A stretch of 64,000 nt of DNA, taken from positions 4,602,501 to 4,666,500 of the forward strand of contig JAQPZY010001675.1 in assembly GCA_029931535.1 (NCBI GenBank), read 5' to 3'. The notes under the pieces were generated by a model, which worked only from the letters and a program-made list of their open reading frames with translations, did not search any database and was not told where the DNA came from. Positions within the stretch are counted from its first letter, which is position 1. The number at the start of each line of letters is the position of its first letter. The position numbers were made by a program, and so were the translations under genes. This stretch comes from Margaritifera margaritifera. Lineage: Eukaryota; Mollusca; Bivalvia; Unionida; Margaritiferidae. Below are positions 49,740 through 63,308 of this stretch, in pieces.

Positions 49740-51720
49740 TCAAAAATTAGCAATATCATCGGCACACAAAAGAAGAAAACGTTTTAACATAACGATAAAT
49801 ATATCATCAACACCATGCCGTATAAACCTCTCCTTATGACCATTAATAAACATTAAAAACAAAAATGGTGATAAACATTCACCTTGTCTTATCCTAAGGA
49901 TACAATGTAATTCATCACTTAGGTAACTATTATATTCAGCTCCAGCTTTAGCAATGTTATGCATTGATTAAATAATATTACACCTTAAAACAGGTTTACT
50001 AAGCTTCTACCATAAATTATCCCTAACCACATAATCAAATGCCTTTGTAAACTCAATAAAGGAGCAAAAAAAGTTACCTTGAACAATCGAATGTGAAATA
50101 AGTCCATGTAGAATAAAGATATTATCAACAGTAATCATATTTTTTCTGAAACCTGCTGGAACCTCGATAAATACATTATAGTTTTCTGCCCATTCACTAA
50201 GTTTTTTATTAAGTATTCGCGTAAATAACTTACACAGGTAATTAAATATGGTATTCCTCTTTAATTATTTACATCATGTATGCTACTCTTTTTATGCACT
50301 GGTATCACATGACCATCAAACCACATTTCAGGAGAATAACCACTTTTAAAAACTATATTTAATAAATTGTAATAAGTGTGCAAATAAGATGTCTTTACCA
50401 TAACAATGGAATTCATTAATTATCAAATCTAGACAACTACTCCTACCTATATTTAGCTGATTGAGGGCCTTTTTAATTTCCACCACTAAAATATCTATGT
50501 TAATTTAAGTTAAACACATTCCTTATAAGTCACCTTGTACATACATTTCATTAAAATATAGAATATCATCATCTGGTACAAAATTATTGATAGGTGGGAT
50601 TATTTATAGCATTAAAATATTTCCCAAATGTATCCATATTAATACTTGATGATTTAATATTTGCAGAGTCTTTCAAAACTTTTCAATTACAATTGTGTAT
50701 TTGTAAATTTAGCATTTTCAAATTTAAACAATTGTGTTTATCAAAATCATATCTAACATTATGTAAAGTATTTTCATAATCTGATATGGCCTGAGACATG
50801 TCAATCCTTAACTCAGGCATTTTGCCATTTCGATAATTATAAAATGTTTGCATAAAAATATATTATTTTTCTTACAAATTTCACTGTATCATGGATTATA
50901 CCTTTTCTCGTCATATAGTTGTGGAATTGTATTACTTGTATGCCTACTTATTGTTTTAATAACAGATAACATACATTACAAAATATAGTATTCATCTCTA
51001 AGATGAATCAATAGTACATTTATAGTTAATATGGAATATTCTCTCTTTAAACTGTTCCCAGCTGTCTGCATACAGAGGCACGGTTTAGATTTGACTGATT
51101 TTAATTCAATAACGCAGCGTCCCATACAAATGTATCCTTCACTTACTCGTATTCTCTATCGCTAACGTGAGATAAATCATTACCTACTGGAAATTCTAAG
51201 CTAAAACTTACAAGATAATGAGCTGACAAAATATTGCGTTCATCTGCGTCAAAGGAATAAACAAAATCAAATACGGAATGCGTTACACAACTTCCACCGG
51301 AGTTCACATAATTGTATTTACCAATTTCTCTATTGTTACCAAGACGGCATTCAAAATAAGTAAACCAGTTTGTTTACACACACAAAAAAAAAATATGACC
51401 ATCAGCAATACAATCATCAGGAAGTATATGTATATGACAATTGTTGTTATCAAGTACAAAATTAGAACATATAGATGCTCGACCATAAAAATCACCACAT
51501 ATAATATATTTAACATTAGACATGTTTCGACTTTCAATAATGAATACAATCGTCTATCAAAAGATTAGTTTCCATCATAGATTGCTTATTAGATCCATCA
51601 AGTACGACATAATACAGAGATACATGTAAATCAAAGTTTTGACCAAACAATAAACAATCAAATTTAACCCACAAGATATCATCTTCATCCACAAAGACGA
51701 GAGTATGACTCCTTTACAAA
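49740..51720 (-). mobile_element. decayed LINE with endonuclease and reverse transcriptase, minus strand
   Basis: Reading the minus strand from 51,720: VKFDCLLFGQNFDLHVSLYY, then a YIICGDF piece (51,480-51,505; the GDFN region of an endonuclease/exonuclease/phosphatase fold), then after a frameshift FECRLGNNREIGKYNYVNSG (about 51,290-51,350). The RT follows: LFTRILNKKLSEWAENYNVF, then EVPAGFRKNMITVDNIFILH, IEFTKAFDYVVRDNLW (about 50,020-50,080), QGECLSPFLFLMFING (49,830-49,880) and FLLLCADDIANF (49,740-49,775), which is the catalytic YADD box with Tyr changed to Cys. The element therefore runs from the endonuclease to just past the catalytic box and is truncated there. Several stops; dead. 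Confidence 0.8.
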
Positions 51721-51939
51721 TCTAACTCATATATATATATCATTATACCCCACATAGTCTCTTTTACTACCTTTCTTCTTTAATTTTCGATTTAAAACAA
51801 AGGATTAAAATTTATCTACATTTAAATATGAGAATTCATTGGTCCAGGCTACAGTAAAGAGTACAAAATCGCTCTTTGAAAATATTTCATACAGTACTCT
51901 ACTTTTAATTCTGTTTACTGGTACTCTTTTTATAGAAAA

Positions 51940-53533
51940 CCACTGTACATTTAATACAACCTCTGAACATGTATTACAACCACTGTTCATTTAATACAAC
52001 GACTGTACATGTAATATAACCCTTGTACATTTAATACAACGACTGTACCTTTAATACAACCCCTGTAAATGTAATACATCCCCTCTATATATAACACAAC
52101 GCTTGTACATTTAATACAACCTCTGAACATGTATTACAACCACTGTACATTTAATACAACGACTGTACCTTTAATACAACCCCTGTAAATTTAATACATC
52201 CCCTGTATATATAACACAACGCTTGTACATTTAATACAAGCCCTGTACATTTAATACAACCTCTGTACATTTAATACAATCCCTGTAAATTTAATACAAC
52301 CCCTGTACATTTAATACAACCCCTGTACATTTAATACAAGCCCTGTACATTTAATACAACCCCAGTACATTTAATACAATCCCTGTAAATTTAATACAAC
52401 CCCTGTACATTTAATACAAGCCCTGTAGATTTAATACAACCTCTGTACATTTAATACAACCCCAGTACATTTAATACAACCCCAGTACATTTAATACAAC
52501 CTCTGTACATTTAATACAAGCCCTGTACATTTAATACAACCCCTGTACATTTAATACAACCTCTGTACATTTAATACAACCCCAGTACATTTAATACAAT
52601 CCCTGTAAATTTAATACAAACCCTGCACATTTAATACAACCCTTGTAGATGTAATACAGCCCCTATACATTTAATACAACCACTGTACATTTATTACAAC
52701 CCCTGTTCATGTAATACAACCCCTGGACATTTAATACAACTCCTGGACATTTAATACAACTACTGTACATTTAATGCAACCCCTGTACATGTAATACAAC
52801 CCCTGTACATGTAATACAACCCCTGTACATGTAACACAACCCCTGTATATGTAATACAATCCCTCTACATGTAATACAACCCCTGTACATGTAATACAAC
52901 CCCTGTACATGTAACACAACCCCTGTATATGTAATACAACCCCTGTACATGTAATACAACCCCTGTACATGTAACACAACCCCTGTATATGTAATACAAT
53001 CCCTGTACATGTAACACAACCCCTGTATATGTAATACAACCCCTGTACATGTAACACAACCCCTGTACATGTAACACAACCCCTGTATATGTAATACAAC
53101 CCCTGTACATGTAATACAACCCCTGTACATGTAACACAACCCCTGTATATGTAATACAATCCCTGTACATGTAATACAACCCCTGTACATGTAACACAAC
53201 CCCTGTATATGTAATACAACCCCTGTACATGTAACACAACCCCTGTATATGTAATACAACCCCTGTACATGTAACACAACCCCTGTACATATAACACAAC
53301 CCCTGTATATGTAATACAACCCCTGTGCATGTAATACAACCCCTGTACATGTAACACAACCCCTGTATATGTAATACAACCCCTGTACATGTAATACAAC
53401 CCCTGTATATGTAATACAACCCCTGTACATGTAATACAACCCCTGTACATGTAACACAACCCCTGTATATGTAACACAACCCCTGTACATGTAACACAAC
53501 CCCTGTACATGTAACACAACCCCTGTACATTTA
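51940..53533. repeat. 20-bp satellite, about 80 copies in two subtypes
   Basis: The basic unit is CCCTGTACATTTAATACAAC. From 51,940 to about 52,780 copies mostly read ATTTAATACAA. From about 52,781 to 53,533 they read ATGTAATACAA or ATGTAACACAA, often in a 60-bp cycle (two TAATAC-type and one TAACAC-type unit, or the reverse). The right-hand part is more homogeneous. All three minus-strand frames are open for over 600 bp and encode a 20-residue Cys/Tyr/Val-rich period; this follows from the unit lacking minus-strand stops and is not evidence of a gene. Confidence 0.95.
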
Positions 53534-53559
53534 AAACGTACGGTATCCTTCCTCCTATG

Positions 53560-54034
53560 CTAATCCTGTGCGTTTTCTATATCAGAAACGCGATTCTCGC
53601 CATTTGCTATTTGTGTCAAGATTTCTGTTTCTATCCACCTGAAGTGACATTTGGCTCCCACCACGTCCAGTACGACTGATCGGTGACCATGTCACAGGTG
53701 GTTGAGCATCGCACTTACTTCTGACTGACCTAGATCTTGACCAATGGCTCCGACTGGATTCATGCTATTACTGTTCATCAATGCTTCACTAATTTTCTGC
53801 GAAACATTATTGTATGAAGACAAACGTCGGCAAGGAAGAGTTGCTGGTGCATTCGAGTGAAACATGGATTGAGTCCCTGGTGCGAGCAAAATTAGTGATG
53901 GCAGTTGGTTGGGTAGATGATGCATTTGGAGCAGCACTAAACATCAAGGTGTTGTCAGTTGGTCTGTTTAAATACTCAGTTCCAAAATATTGAACGTATA
54001 ATGCCGTAGTTGTGATACCTGTTGAATTTTCCAA
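53560..54034 (-). pseudogene. unassigned protein relic, probably from a mobile element
   Basis: Overlapping minus-strand frames give NRPTDNTLMFSAAPNASSTQ, HHLPNQLPSLILLAPGTQSM, HSNAPATLPCRRLSSYNNVS and QKISEALMNSNSMNPVGAIG, then DLGQSEVSAMLNHL and VVLDVVGAKCHFRWIETEIL. The Pro/Ser-rich N-part followed by a denser segment, and the frame changes needed to link them, suggest a decayed gag-like protein. I cannot name the family. It sits next to the ORF1-like relic at 54.5-55.0 kb on the same strand. Confidence 0.35.
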
Positions 54035-54489
54035 CTATTGATTAATACTTTAACGTTCAGTTGATGAAGCTAGATATGTCTGATTTATAACTGAAGCTTC
54101 CTGATATGATTCTTTTTTTTTTCATTTGGTACATGAGATGGTTTTGCTTGTCACGACAGTACTATTATCATCATTTTGGGCAAGACATTATCCAGCTTCA
54201 CTAGTAGCTACTGTAGGCTCTTGCTTTGACACTAACATCGAAAGCAGTAACGGTTGGTCTACACGATCATTTTAAACGAGAATCGGTAGCATAAGCGACA
54301 CAAACCTTTTCAACTTGTTTCATCTGCTATAGTATTGGATTTTGAAAAATAGCATAACATGAGTTGGCTCATGCAATCTACTATTTTTCTATTATTTGTG
54401 CCTCTTTTTTCTGTGGTTGTTTCTTTGCATTTTGTTGGTGCCTAGAGAGGAGATTTTCCTGATGGATTGTCTGAAGAGGATCCACATGA

Positions 54490-55027
54490 GAGAATTCATC
54501 TTTTATGACATTGTATTGACGACAAGCTTAGCAGATACTGATTGGAGAACTTAACTGAGGGATTTCTCACTCTCAGCGCCTTCAGATGTGGCCATATCCT
54601 TTCAACAGTCTCGGCAATATCACGCGGATGATCACTGTCAATTGAGTAGTCGGTACCCTTCAAAAGATTTGCATTCATTAACATGTACTCAGTGTCGGAA
54701 TGCACAGTTTCGGAATAACGTCGATCCCTATGGCACCCTAACGTTATGAACACGAGCAAGATAAATGCCCACCCAATCAAGCGCCAGTATATCGTGAATA
54801 AATTTTCGAATATCATTATAGAAGTTTGTTCTGCATGTTTCTTCAATATCCAAAAAGTAATAATCCTCCACTGAAGCTTGTTCAAAACGTTCCACGCAGG
54901 TGAAATTGTCTCCTGTGTTTATCAGTTTTCTCTTGTTTGTGATCACTTGAAATTCATTACGACTGACACCATACTCCATGACACTGGTGACAGATAAAGG
55001 ATTATTCACTGACACATGGAATTCCAT
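54490..55027 (-). pseudogene. LINE-1 ORF1-like protein relic, frameshifted
   Basis: An upstream frame (54,728-55,027) starts with ATG and contains VEDYYFLDIEETCRTNFYND, IRKFIHDILALDWVGIYLAR and VHNVR. A second frame (54,496-54,720) continues with ANLLKGTDYSIDSDHPRDIA, ETVERIWPHLKALRVRNP and then VKFSNQYLLS. The sequence 'R-hydrophobic-ARVH', then a K-L/N-xx-LKGTxY-type block, then 'P-x-I-A-E...WP-x-L-K' is the layout of the RNA-recognition and C-terminal domains of L1-type ORF1 proteins, which bind LINE RNA. One frame change near 54,735 separates the halves. No L1-type endonuclease or RT is present beside it. Confidence 0.5.
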
Positions 55028-55296
55028 GTTTAAACAAGTTCTGTGAAAAAAACTACTTGTTCTACGTTTGAAATAATGTGCAAATGAACTTCTCCACAGA
55101 AAGGTTTGCCAAAGAACATTCAGTGAAAACAGTAAATACAGAAATACCTATCCCTAAGTAACACCCATGCTACACTATCCTCCATCTTGTTAAGGTACAA
55201 ATCTTTTTAGTGAATGCGTTTGATGACGTGTTTCCAAACGAAACTTCAATCACTACACGTATCCCAGTGCTCTGGCAGAGCTCTTTATGGGCATTG

Positions 55297-56299
55297 GGAC
55301 AAAGCGGGCGACTATCACAAAAACGCATAATAGCGGTTACGTAGGTCATAATATGGCCAATTTACCCTACATAGAATTATCCGAACACCAAGGTGAAACT
55401 TGAACATAAGTAAACCCGTTAGACCTTCGCCTAGTTAAACCAAAAATGTGGGAGAGCCAAGAAAATCCATTATGCTGTCCAACACGATCCTACAGAGTCT
55501 ATGCAGAGAACGTCCGGCAGCCTATTGTATTGCATGCAGCCCCCTTTACATGGTTGTTAAACGCGATATGGATCTTGCACCCACCCCAGGACAAACATGG
55601 TTTCCATGTCAACGTATAGGAGTAAATAAACTCACGTATTTTATGAGAGAAAGTCGACAAATGCTAGTCTCACAACTGACAAACCACATCATTCTTCCAA
55701 ATCAAATAATCCAAATATCCGGCCACTAAAACATTCAAACTGGAAATAACTAAAGCCATATGAATGCAATCAGCACCGACATATCTCCTCCATTATTAGC
55801 AACACCTCTAGATTTAGTACAGTTTCATTCCTTCAGACGAATATCCAACAACTGGAATGATAGTGCTTCCGCTGTATCGAATATTCCATCTCTGGTGAAT
55901 GTCCATGGTGGAATCGACACACTTTTCGGTGGAAATATTGTAGCAATCACATCGAAATCAGCTGATATGACCCAGCGAACTATGTGACATCAAACAGGAA
56001 TTTCAACAATAAATCCAGTGTTAAAAAATTATGTCCCTGTGAAATGTTCTATTGATTGAAAGGACAATTGCTCTTTGAATTTTAATTTTTTTTTTAAATA
56101 CTTCATTATGTTATTGGTTACCGAATTGTGCAATGTTGCTTCATCTCGAGTGTGAGACTATTTTTTCACGTACAGAATTGAATGATGCAGGGTCTGAGCC
56201 AGAATTAAATGTAATGCTGAAAATCATTTGTTCTTCTTTCTATCTAGACTCTTTCCACTCAAAATAAATAATATGTGATACATACTCCCAAATGGGTAA
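55297..56299. repeat. 1-kb direct duplication, copy A
   Basis: It matches 57,364-58,388 in the same orientation along its whole length, roughly 75% by eye. Matching blocks include GGCGACTATCACAAAAACGC at the start, CCTACATAGAATTATCCGAA, ATTCCTTCAGACGAATATCC, TGGTGGAATCG, TCTATTGATTGAAAGGACA, TTATTGGTTACCGAAT and TCTTTCTATCTAGACTCTTT at the end. Plus frames 55,448-55,729 and 55,760-55,987 are not conserved as frames in copy B, so coding function is unlikely. Confidence 0.85.
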
Positions 56300-57363
56300 T
56301 GAGCTGGTTTCATAAATTCAATATTACATTATTACGTTAATATACCCATTTATTATATACTTAAGTGTAAAATATTTAAAATTATTGCCGATATAATTTT
56401 CAGATTTTTTTAATTCCTATATTTTCACATGTGAAAAATGTATCCTAAGTGTTTTCACATGTGAAAATACAAGATTTCCCATCATGCCATGCGGTGCTTG
56501 ATTGTGTGTGCCTACAGAAAGTCATACATGCAAAAAGAAAAACGACCACTTTGTGAGCTAGATGCATTTGATTTCAGGCATGGAAATTATTATTTGCTGA
56601 AAAACATTTACTCGACGCTGGTCGCATCACTATGAAGTTATTTCCCCTTACTATTTTGACAACAATGATAAACCCGCAGTGATTCATTGCTGAATCGAAC
56701 TTGCTTTGTGGTCATATGGGGTCAGGTAGTTTACAAAATGTCAAAAATGTAATTTACTGCAACAGATTAGGTCATTCCAATCATACTGATCACTAAGGTT
56801 GCTGATGTTTATATAATCGGCCTATGAATAGGGTTGAAAGTGATGTGAATTTGCAAAACGGGGTGGCGGTCGTGTGCTAAAGAGTGAGTTTAATCTTCTA
56901 TGCTTCGATTCAGGAGCTGGTTTGGTATATAATAAAAAGAGAATTTTGTTTTTCATGTGTACTGGATATAAGTCATTTTGTAGCAGAAAAAAACGATATA
57001 TTGTAAGTCATGGCATCGACACTCATTAAAATATCACGTTATTTGTACCAAACGATGAAATATATCCGGTATTAAAATAGGTAACGAAAATATCCGCTAT
57101 ATCATAATTTTCATTTATCACATAGTTGGCACACTTTAATACATTGTTTGCAGTTTATTATTTTTGATATGTCAACAAGTTAACATATCACTTTATGTGA
57201 ATCTGATTGCTCCAAATAAGCCTATGAAATCCTTGCGCAGTAGTCTCGTTATTGATTGGCTGCGACCGTGGACATTTTCCTTGCCCCGCTGTCTGGAACT
57301 ACTTATTTTTACTATTACTATTATAGCGGACGTCTTCCCAATAGATAGTTGAATGGACACTAT
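56300..57363. other. unique spacer between the two 1-kb copies, with twin palindromes
   Basis: Two identical 16-bp perfect palindromes TTTTCACATGTGAAAA lie at 56,422-56,437 and 56,452-56,467, 30 bp apart centre to centre. The rest is AT-rich with no recognised gene. Confidence 0.6.
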
Positions 57364-58388
57364 GGAAAAGCAGGCGACTATTACAAAAACGCACAGTAGT
57401 GGTTACGTATGTCAGAATATGACCCATTTACCCTACACAGAATTCTCCAAACACCAAAGTAGAACTAGAATAGGAGTAAACCCGCTGGACATTCGCCTAG
57501 TTGAACGAAAAGGTCAAAAACGAACATACTGATTATATGCCAAGAAACGCTCAGCAGCCTATTGTAATGCGGGCAGTCTCCTTTACATTGATGTTACCAC
57601 GCGGTATAGATCTTGCACTCTATCCCCAAGACAAGCATGGTTTAAATTTCAACCTATAAGAGTAAATAAACCGAACTCTGTTATGAAGAGAATGTCGACA
57701 AATTCTAGTCGCTCAACTGACAACAAGCTATTCAGTCACTGCATTCTTCCAAATAATCAAATAATGCAAATATCCGGTCAGAAAAACATTCAGTCTGGGA
57801 ATCACTATAGAGCCACATGAATGCAAACCGGCAGCGGCATAACACCTTTAGATTTAGTACTATTTCTGTATCCAGTAATCATTCCTTCAGACAAATATCC
57901 AACAACTTGAATTATATTTCTTCTGTCATAACCAATACTGTAGCTATGGTAAATATCCATGGTGGAATCGGTGAAAACGTTGTAAACAGTCTCATCGAAA
58001 TCCATGTATACGGCGCCTCAGCTACTCCAGCTGACCTGACCAGAGTGAACTATGTAACATCACACAGGAATTTCCATGAGAGATCCCGTGTTGAAAAATG
58101 ATGTTGTCCGTATTAAATGTTCTATTGATTGAATGGACAGATGCTCTTTGAATTGCAATTTGAAAAACGAAATTTACTTCTAAATGTTATTGGTTATCGA
58201 ATATTGTGCAATATTGCTTCAACCCTCATCTTGGACTCTTTTTTCACGCGCAAAAACTGAAAAGTGCAGCCTCTGAGCCATAATTAAGTGAAATGCTCAA
58301 AATTATTTATTCTTCTTTCTTCTATCTAGACTCTTTATTATCTTAAAATAAAAACTATGTGATAAACAGAATCTCAAATCAGGAATGA
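57364..58388. repeat. 1-kb direct duplication, copy B
   Basis: Partner of 55,297-56,299. Differences are spread evenly as substitutions and small gaps. The plus frame 57,817-58,101 and the minus frame 57,805-58,005 overlap each other and are not both conserved in copy A. The unit has no terminal inverted repeats, no poly-A tail and no recognised motif. Confidence 0.85.
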
Positions 58389-58398
58389 TTTAATATTT

Positions 58399-58485
58399 AA
58401 TTTATGAAACTCGTTGAGTAATTTCCAACTTTACGCTCGCCAAGGTTCGCAAAAGCTGGAAATTATTAGACTCGTTTAATAAATT
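58399..58485. repeat. foldback element, about 87 bp
   Basis: AATTTATGAAACTCGTTGAG followed by TAATTTCCAACTTTACGC pairs with GCAAAAGCTGGAAATTATT and CTCGTTTAATAAATT on the right. About 70% of arm positions pair, with almost no loop. Likely a small MITE or the joined ends of a foldback element. Confidence 0.6.
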
Positions 58486-59131
58486 CTTTATCGATGGCTA
58501 TGCAAATATTAATTGCATCTATAACTGTTGAAATTGTGTTAAGATTTATACATTACTCGGATGTAATTTAACAACTTGCACGAATGAATTCCAAAATGTG
58601 CGTTATTGACTTACTCGATATGGGGGATCGTGTGGTTTTAAGAAGGAAAATATTTAACATGCCAAAAATTACATCTCACCTTGTGTTCAATATGTGAAAC
58701 CAAACGAGAAAATAGTTTTAAAATTTAATACTTAGATCTTGTATCTAAAGGGTTACTGAAATTTATTTTGATCAGCTGTTGTCCGTCATATTTCGCATTG
58801 CATATGTCAGACTTTAATAACCTCTATGAAGTGACCCTCTTTCCAGAAAAAGTATCTTGTGTTACGCACCAAACATAAGTTAAATTGATTTACTTAGCAA
58901 ATACCACTGTTTTACTCTTAGGACTGGTGTATTGATCAAGAACGTCACAACAAGCCGTTGTATTTGCCATTTTCCTTTTATGTATTTCTTTCGTTGATTT
59001 TGTATGCGGTCAGAGAGTTAGTTTGTCAGTCTATCAGTCACATAGTATGTTTGTCAGTAAGTTAGTTAGTCAGTTAGGTAGGTAGGTAATGTAGGTAGGT
59101 AAAAAGCAAGTTAATGAGTTGGTTAGGTACT
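58486..59131. other. no gene; short GTTA/GGTA repeats
   Basis: 59,038-59,125 is built from GTTAGTCA, GGTA and GTTAGTTA words. Nothing else was recognised. Confidence 0.5.
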
Positions 59132-59270
59132 TAGTGAGCCGGTTAATTAGCTGAGATAACCTTAGCTCTACAAGTCCTTCGCTATTTTACTGATGTAAGT
59201 TCCTGCCATAACTAAAATAATCAGAGAATTGAGAGCTAAGGTAACCTCAGCTATGAGTTACTAACTCACT
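59132..59270. repeat. 139-bp foldback element
   Basis: The left arm TTAGCTGAGATAACCTTAGC (59,147-59,166) pairs with the right arm containing GCTAAGGTAACCTCAGCTAT (59,234-59,253). Weaker pairing extends outward (TAGTGAGCC with ACTAACTCACT). The loop is about 62 bp. Probably a small MITE. Confidence 0.65.
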
Positions 59271-59339
59271 CATTCGCCTGCTAATAACTTATTCATTTAA
59301 TCTGTCAGTAGTTAGCTAGATACTTACTAAGCTACTGAC

Positions 59340-59980
59340 ATGTCTTTACTTACATATTTTATTAATTTATGTATTTATTTACTTTTTCTTTTATGTAGGC
59401 GGGTACATAATTTATGGGTTTCATTTATCTTAAGTATCCGTGTATCAGAGGTTTTAAATTTAGTTTTCATGCAATGGTTGTGGATTGAGTCTAATTTCTT
59501 TGCAGACAGAAATGAATCAACTACGGGCAAGAAGTGACGTATCTCTTTCTTTGCAGACGATTCATGGCTCATAACCAGCTTTTAGTTCGAATGTGCACAT
59601 CCAATTTAGCTAAAAGAATCTTTCAAATTCAAAATATGGCTAAATGTTTCCGTTAACGCTGTGTCCAATGCCAAGTCGAAAATTTCGATTATCTATTTTG
59701 GCAAAAGCTGACAACATCCTGCCAAATGCAATTTTTAAAAATGCTGTGTCAGCACGAAACGTGAAAAACAAATGTGGGTAGGAGTGGTTACCATTGAAAA
59801 GAATCCTTGAAAACAATGAAATCGTCTTTATCTTCGTCTTCAAATATTCTCCTATAAATTAATCCAGATTTCACTTTTAAAACTGATATTTTTATGTAAG
59901 ATTCTGCAGATGATCTGCTTTTTACTTCCTTTTGCCACAATGGTCTCATATAAACTAAATTGTGGGAAATTTCCGCATTC
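59340..59980 (+). pseudogene. very decayed possible LINE RT relic
   Basis: After the stop at 59,535 the plus frame reads ISFFADDSWLITSF (59,540-59,580), which looks like the FADD catalytic box and its usual continuation in some LINEs. Next, in shifting frames, come a KFKIWLNV segment and an IIYFGKS segment. No other RT motifs are readable, so this may be chance. Minus-strand frames over the same bases (59,640-59,997) show no motif. Confidence 0.25.
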
Positions 59981-59997
59981 CAAGTATACACGACCAA

Positions 59998-61947
<1,950 letters not shown>

Positions 61948-62147
61948 CAATATCTTGACTTTTTACTATGGTCCTGACCCTAAAGTCATAAAAATGGTTA
62001 TTATTTTACTGCCATGTGGCAGTGGAGAATTCGCAGGTGTTTGCATTGTGATGAAGTTCCCATAATGTTAATATCTCGATTTGATGACAAGAGTCTTAGA
62101 ACATAAGCTTGTTTCCTCGTCGGAAGGTCCTTAATATCGGGTGTCTT

Positions 62148-62262
62148 TAATATTATATCAGTACTGATCTCACTGCAGTGAGAGCAGGTCTGACAGGAGA
62201 TCATAATATTATATCAGTACTGATGACCCCACGGCAGTGAGAGCAGGTTTGACGAGAGATCA
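62148..62262. repeat. 57-bp tandem duplication
   Basis: Two copies run 62,148-62,203 and 62,204-62,262. Each contains TAATATTATATCAGTACTGA and GCAGTGAGAGCAGGT. The palindrome ATCAGTACTGAT occurs once in each. Confidence 0.85.
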
Positions 62263-62279
62263 TAACTTTTTTTATTTTA

Positions 62280-62545
62280 AATTTGAGCTTAAGATTTCGT
62301 GTCATCGATTTACAAAGTACTCTGCTTTTGGAAAAGTAGTCTTTATTGACTTAAAGTAAAATTTAATCTTAAGCGCAAACTCTGAGTTTTATGATCTCAA
62401 GACCTGGAGATCAGAAAACTCTTGATCTCGAGTTTGAGGGTGAGATTTGTATTCAACCAATTGCAAACGTTTTTACACTGTAAATTTGCAACATTTATTT
62501 TGATTGGCTGAGAACGAAACTCAAATTAAAACTCACAAGTTAGAA
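62280..62545. repeat. nested inverted repeats, probable MITE remnants
   Basis: TTTGAGCTTAAGATT (about 62,283) pairs with AATCTTAAGCGCAAA (about 62,366). A second, weaker pair is TGAGATTTGTATTCAACCAAT (about 62,440) with GATTGGCTGAGAACGAAACTC (about 62,502). Limits and superfamily are uncertain. Confidence 0.4.
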
Positions 62546-63029
62546 CTTCAAGGACAGGTCAGGTCCCATTGACGGGCAACCAAGTTCCCGATATAATGAC
62601 TTTCTATATCAAAATAATCTTCATGATTAGCTGCTTCAGATGAAATGAAAACAGGGTGAATAAAACCAAATTATCCCCGACCCTAGACGCAGGTCTTCAC
62701 TTTTCTTTTTAATATAAACAAAGATCTCATAGCTTATACATGCAGAAAAAAACTTAGATATGAAACGATATCCTACCCGGATTTCATCAAAGCTGATCTT
62801 TATGGCAAACTACATAAGTGACACGGATACCTCCAACAATATGATGCAATCGAAGGGTAGATTTCGAAGTCAAACAGAGGTCATAATTCTAATAAAGTTA
62901 TAGAAATATGTAGTTGTATGTATGACTGTGTGTCTCTACATTATAATTTCACTATCAGTTTTCGTTAGAGACTCATGTATCTTTCTGATCCCGTTATACA
63001 TATGATTTTTTTATGATAAAGCATATCAT
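62546..63029. other. no recognised feature
   Basis: AT-rich sequence upstream of the promoter-like cluster; no gene or structure seen. Confidence 0.45.
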
Positions 63030-63031
63030 TT

Positions 63032-63079
63032 ATGACGTTATGTCAATGACGTAATTGTGTATAAATATATAGACGTCAT
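63032..63079 (+). promoter_or_regulatory. possible promoter: three CRE/ATF-like sites and a TATA box
   Basis: Within 48 bp are TGACGTTA (63,032), TGACGTAA (63,047), TATAAATA (63,060-63,067) and GACGTCAT (63,072-63,079). TGACGT-type words are CREB/ATF half-sites, and a TATA box here would place the start near 63,090-63,100. A short ORF with a good start context follows at 63,309. In AT-rich DNA a TATA-like word is cheap, but three TGACGT cores in 48 bp are less so. Confidence 0.3.
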
Positions 63080-63308
63080 CCGTTTCTTTCAAAAACATGT
63101 GCCTGAAGAAGCATATAGGGGGCGCTCTACAGATAATACATGCTTCTGAGAGAGTGACAGGTGTAAGATGAAGTATTTTGCATTTGCAACATGCACAATG
63201 GAGAGAATGTTGGCCTACCTCTATGTTACTTTCATGTACTGTGGCTGAAATTTCTTTACATATTGTACTTGTGGAAACTGGACATGATCTAAGCACGCAG
63301 CAGACAAA

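Noticed and set aside
52731..53530. Overlapping minus-strand frames of 221-262 codons, the longest in the window
   Set aside because: They lie in a 20-bp satellite whose unit has no minus-strand stop in any frame; all three frames are open and encode the same 20-residue period.
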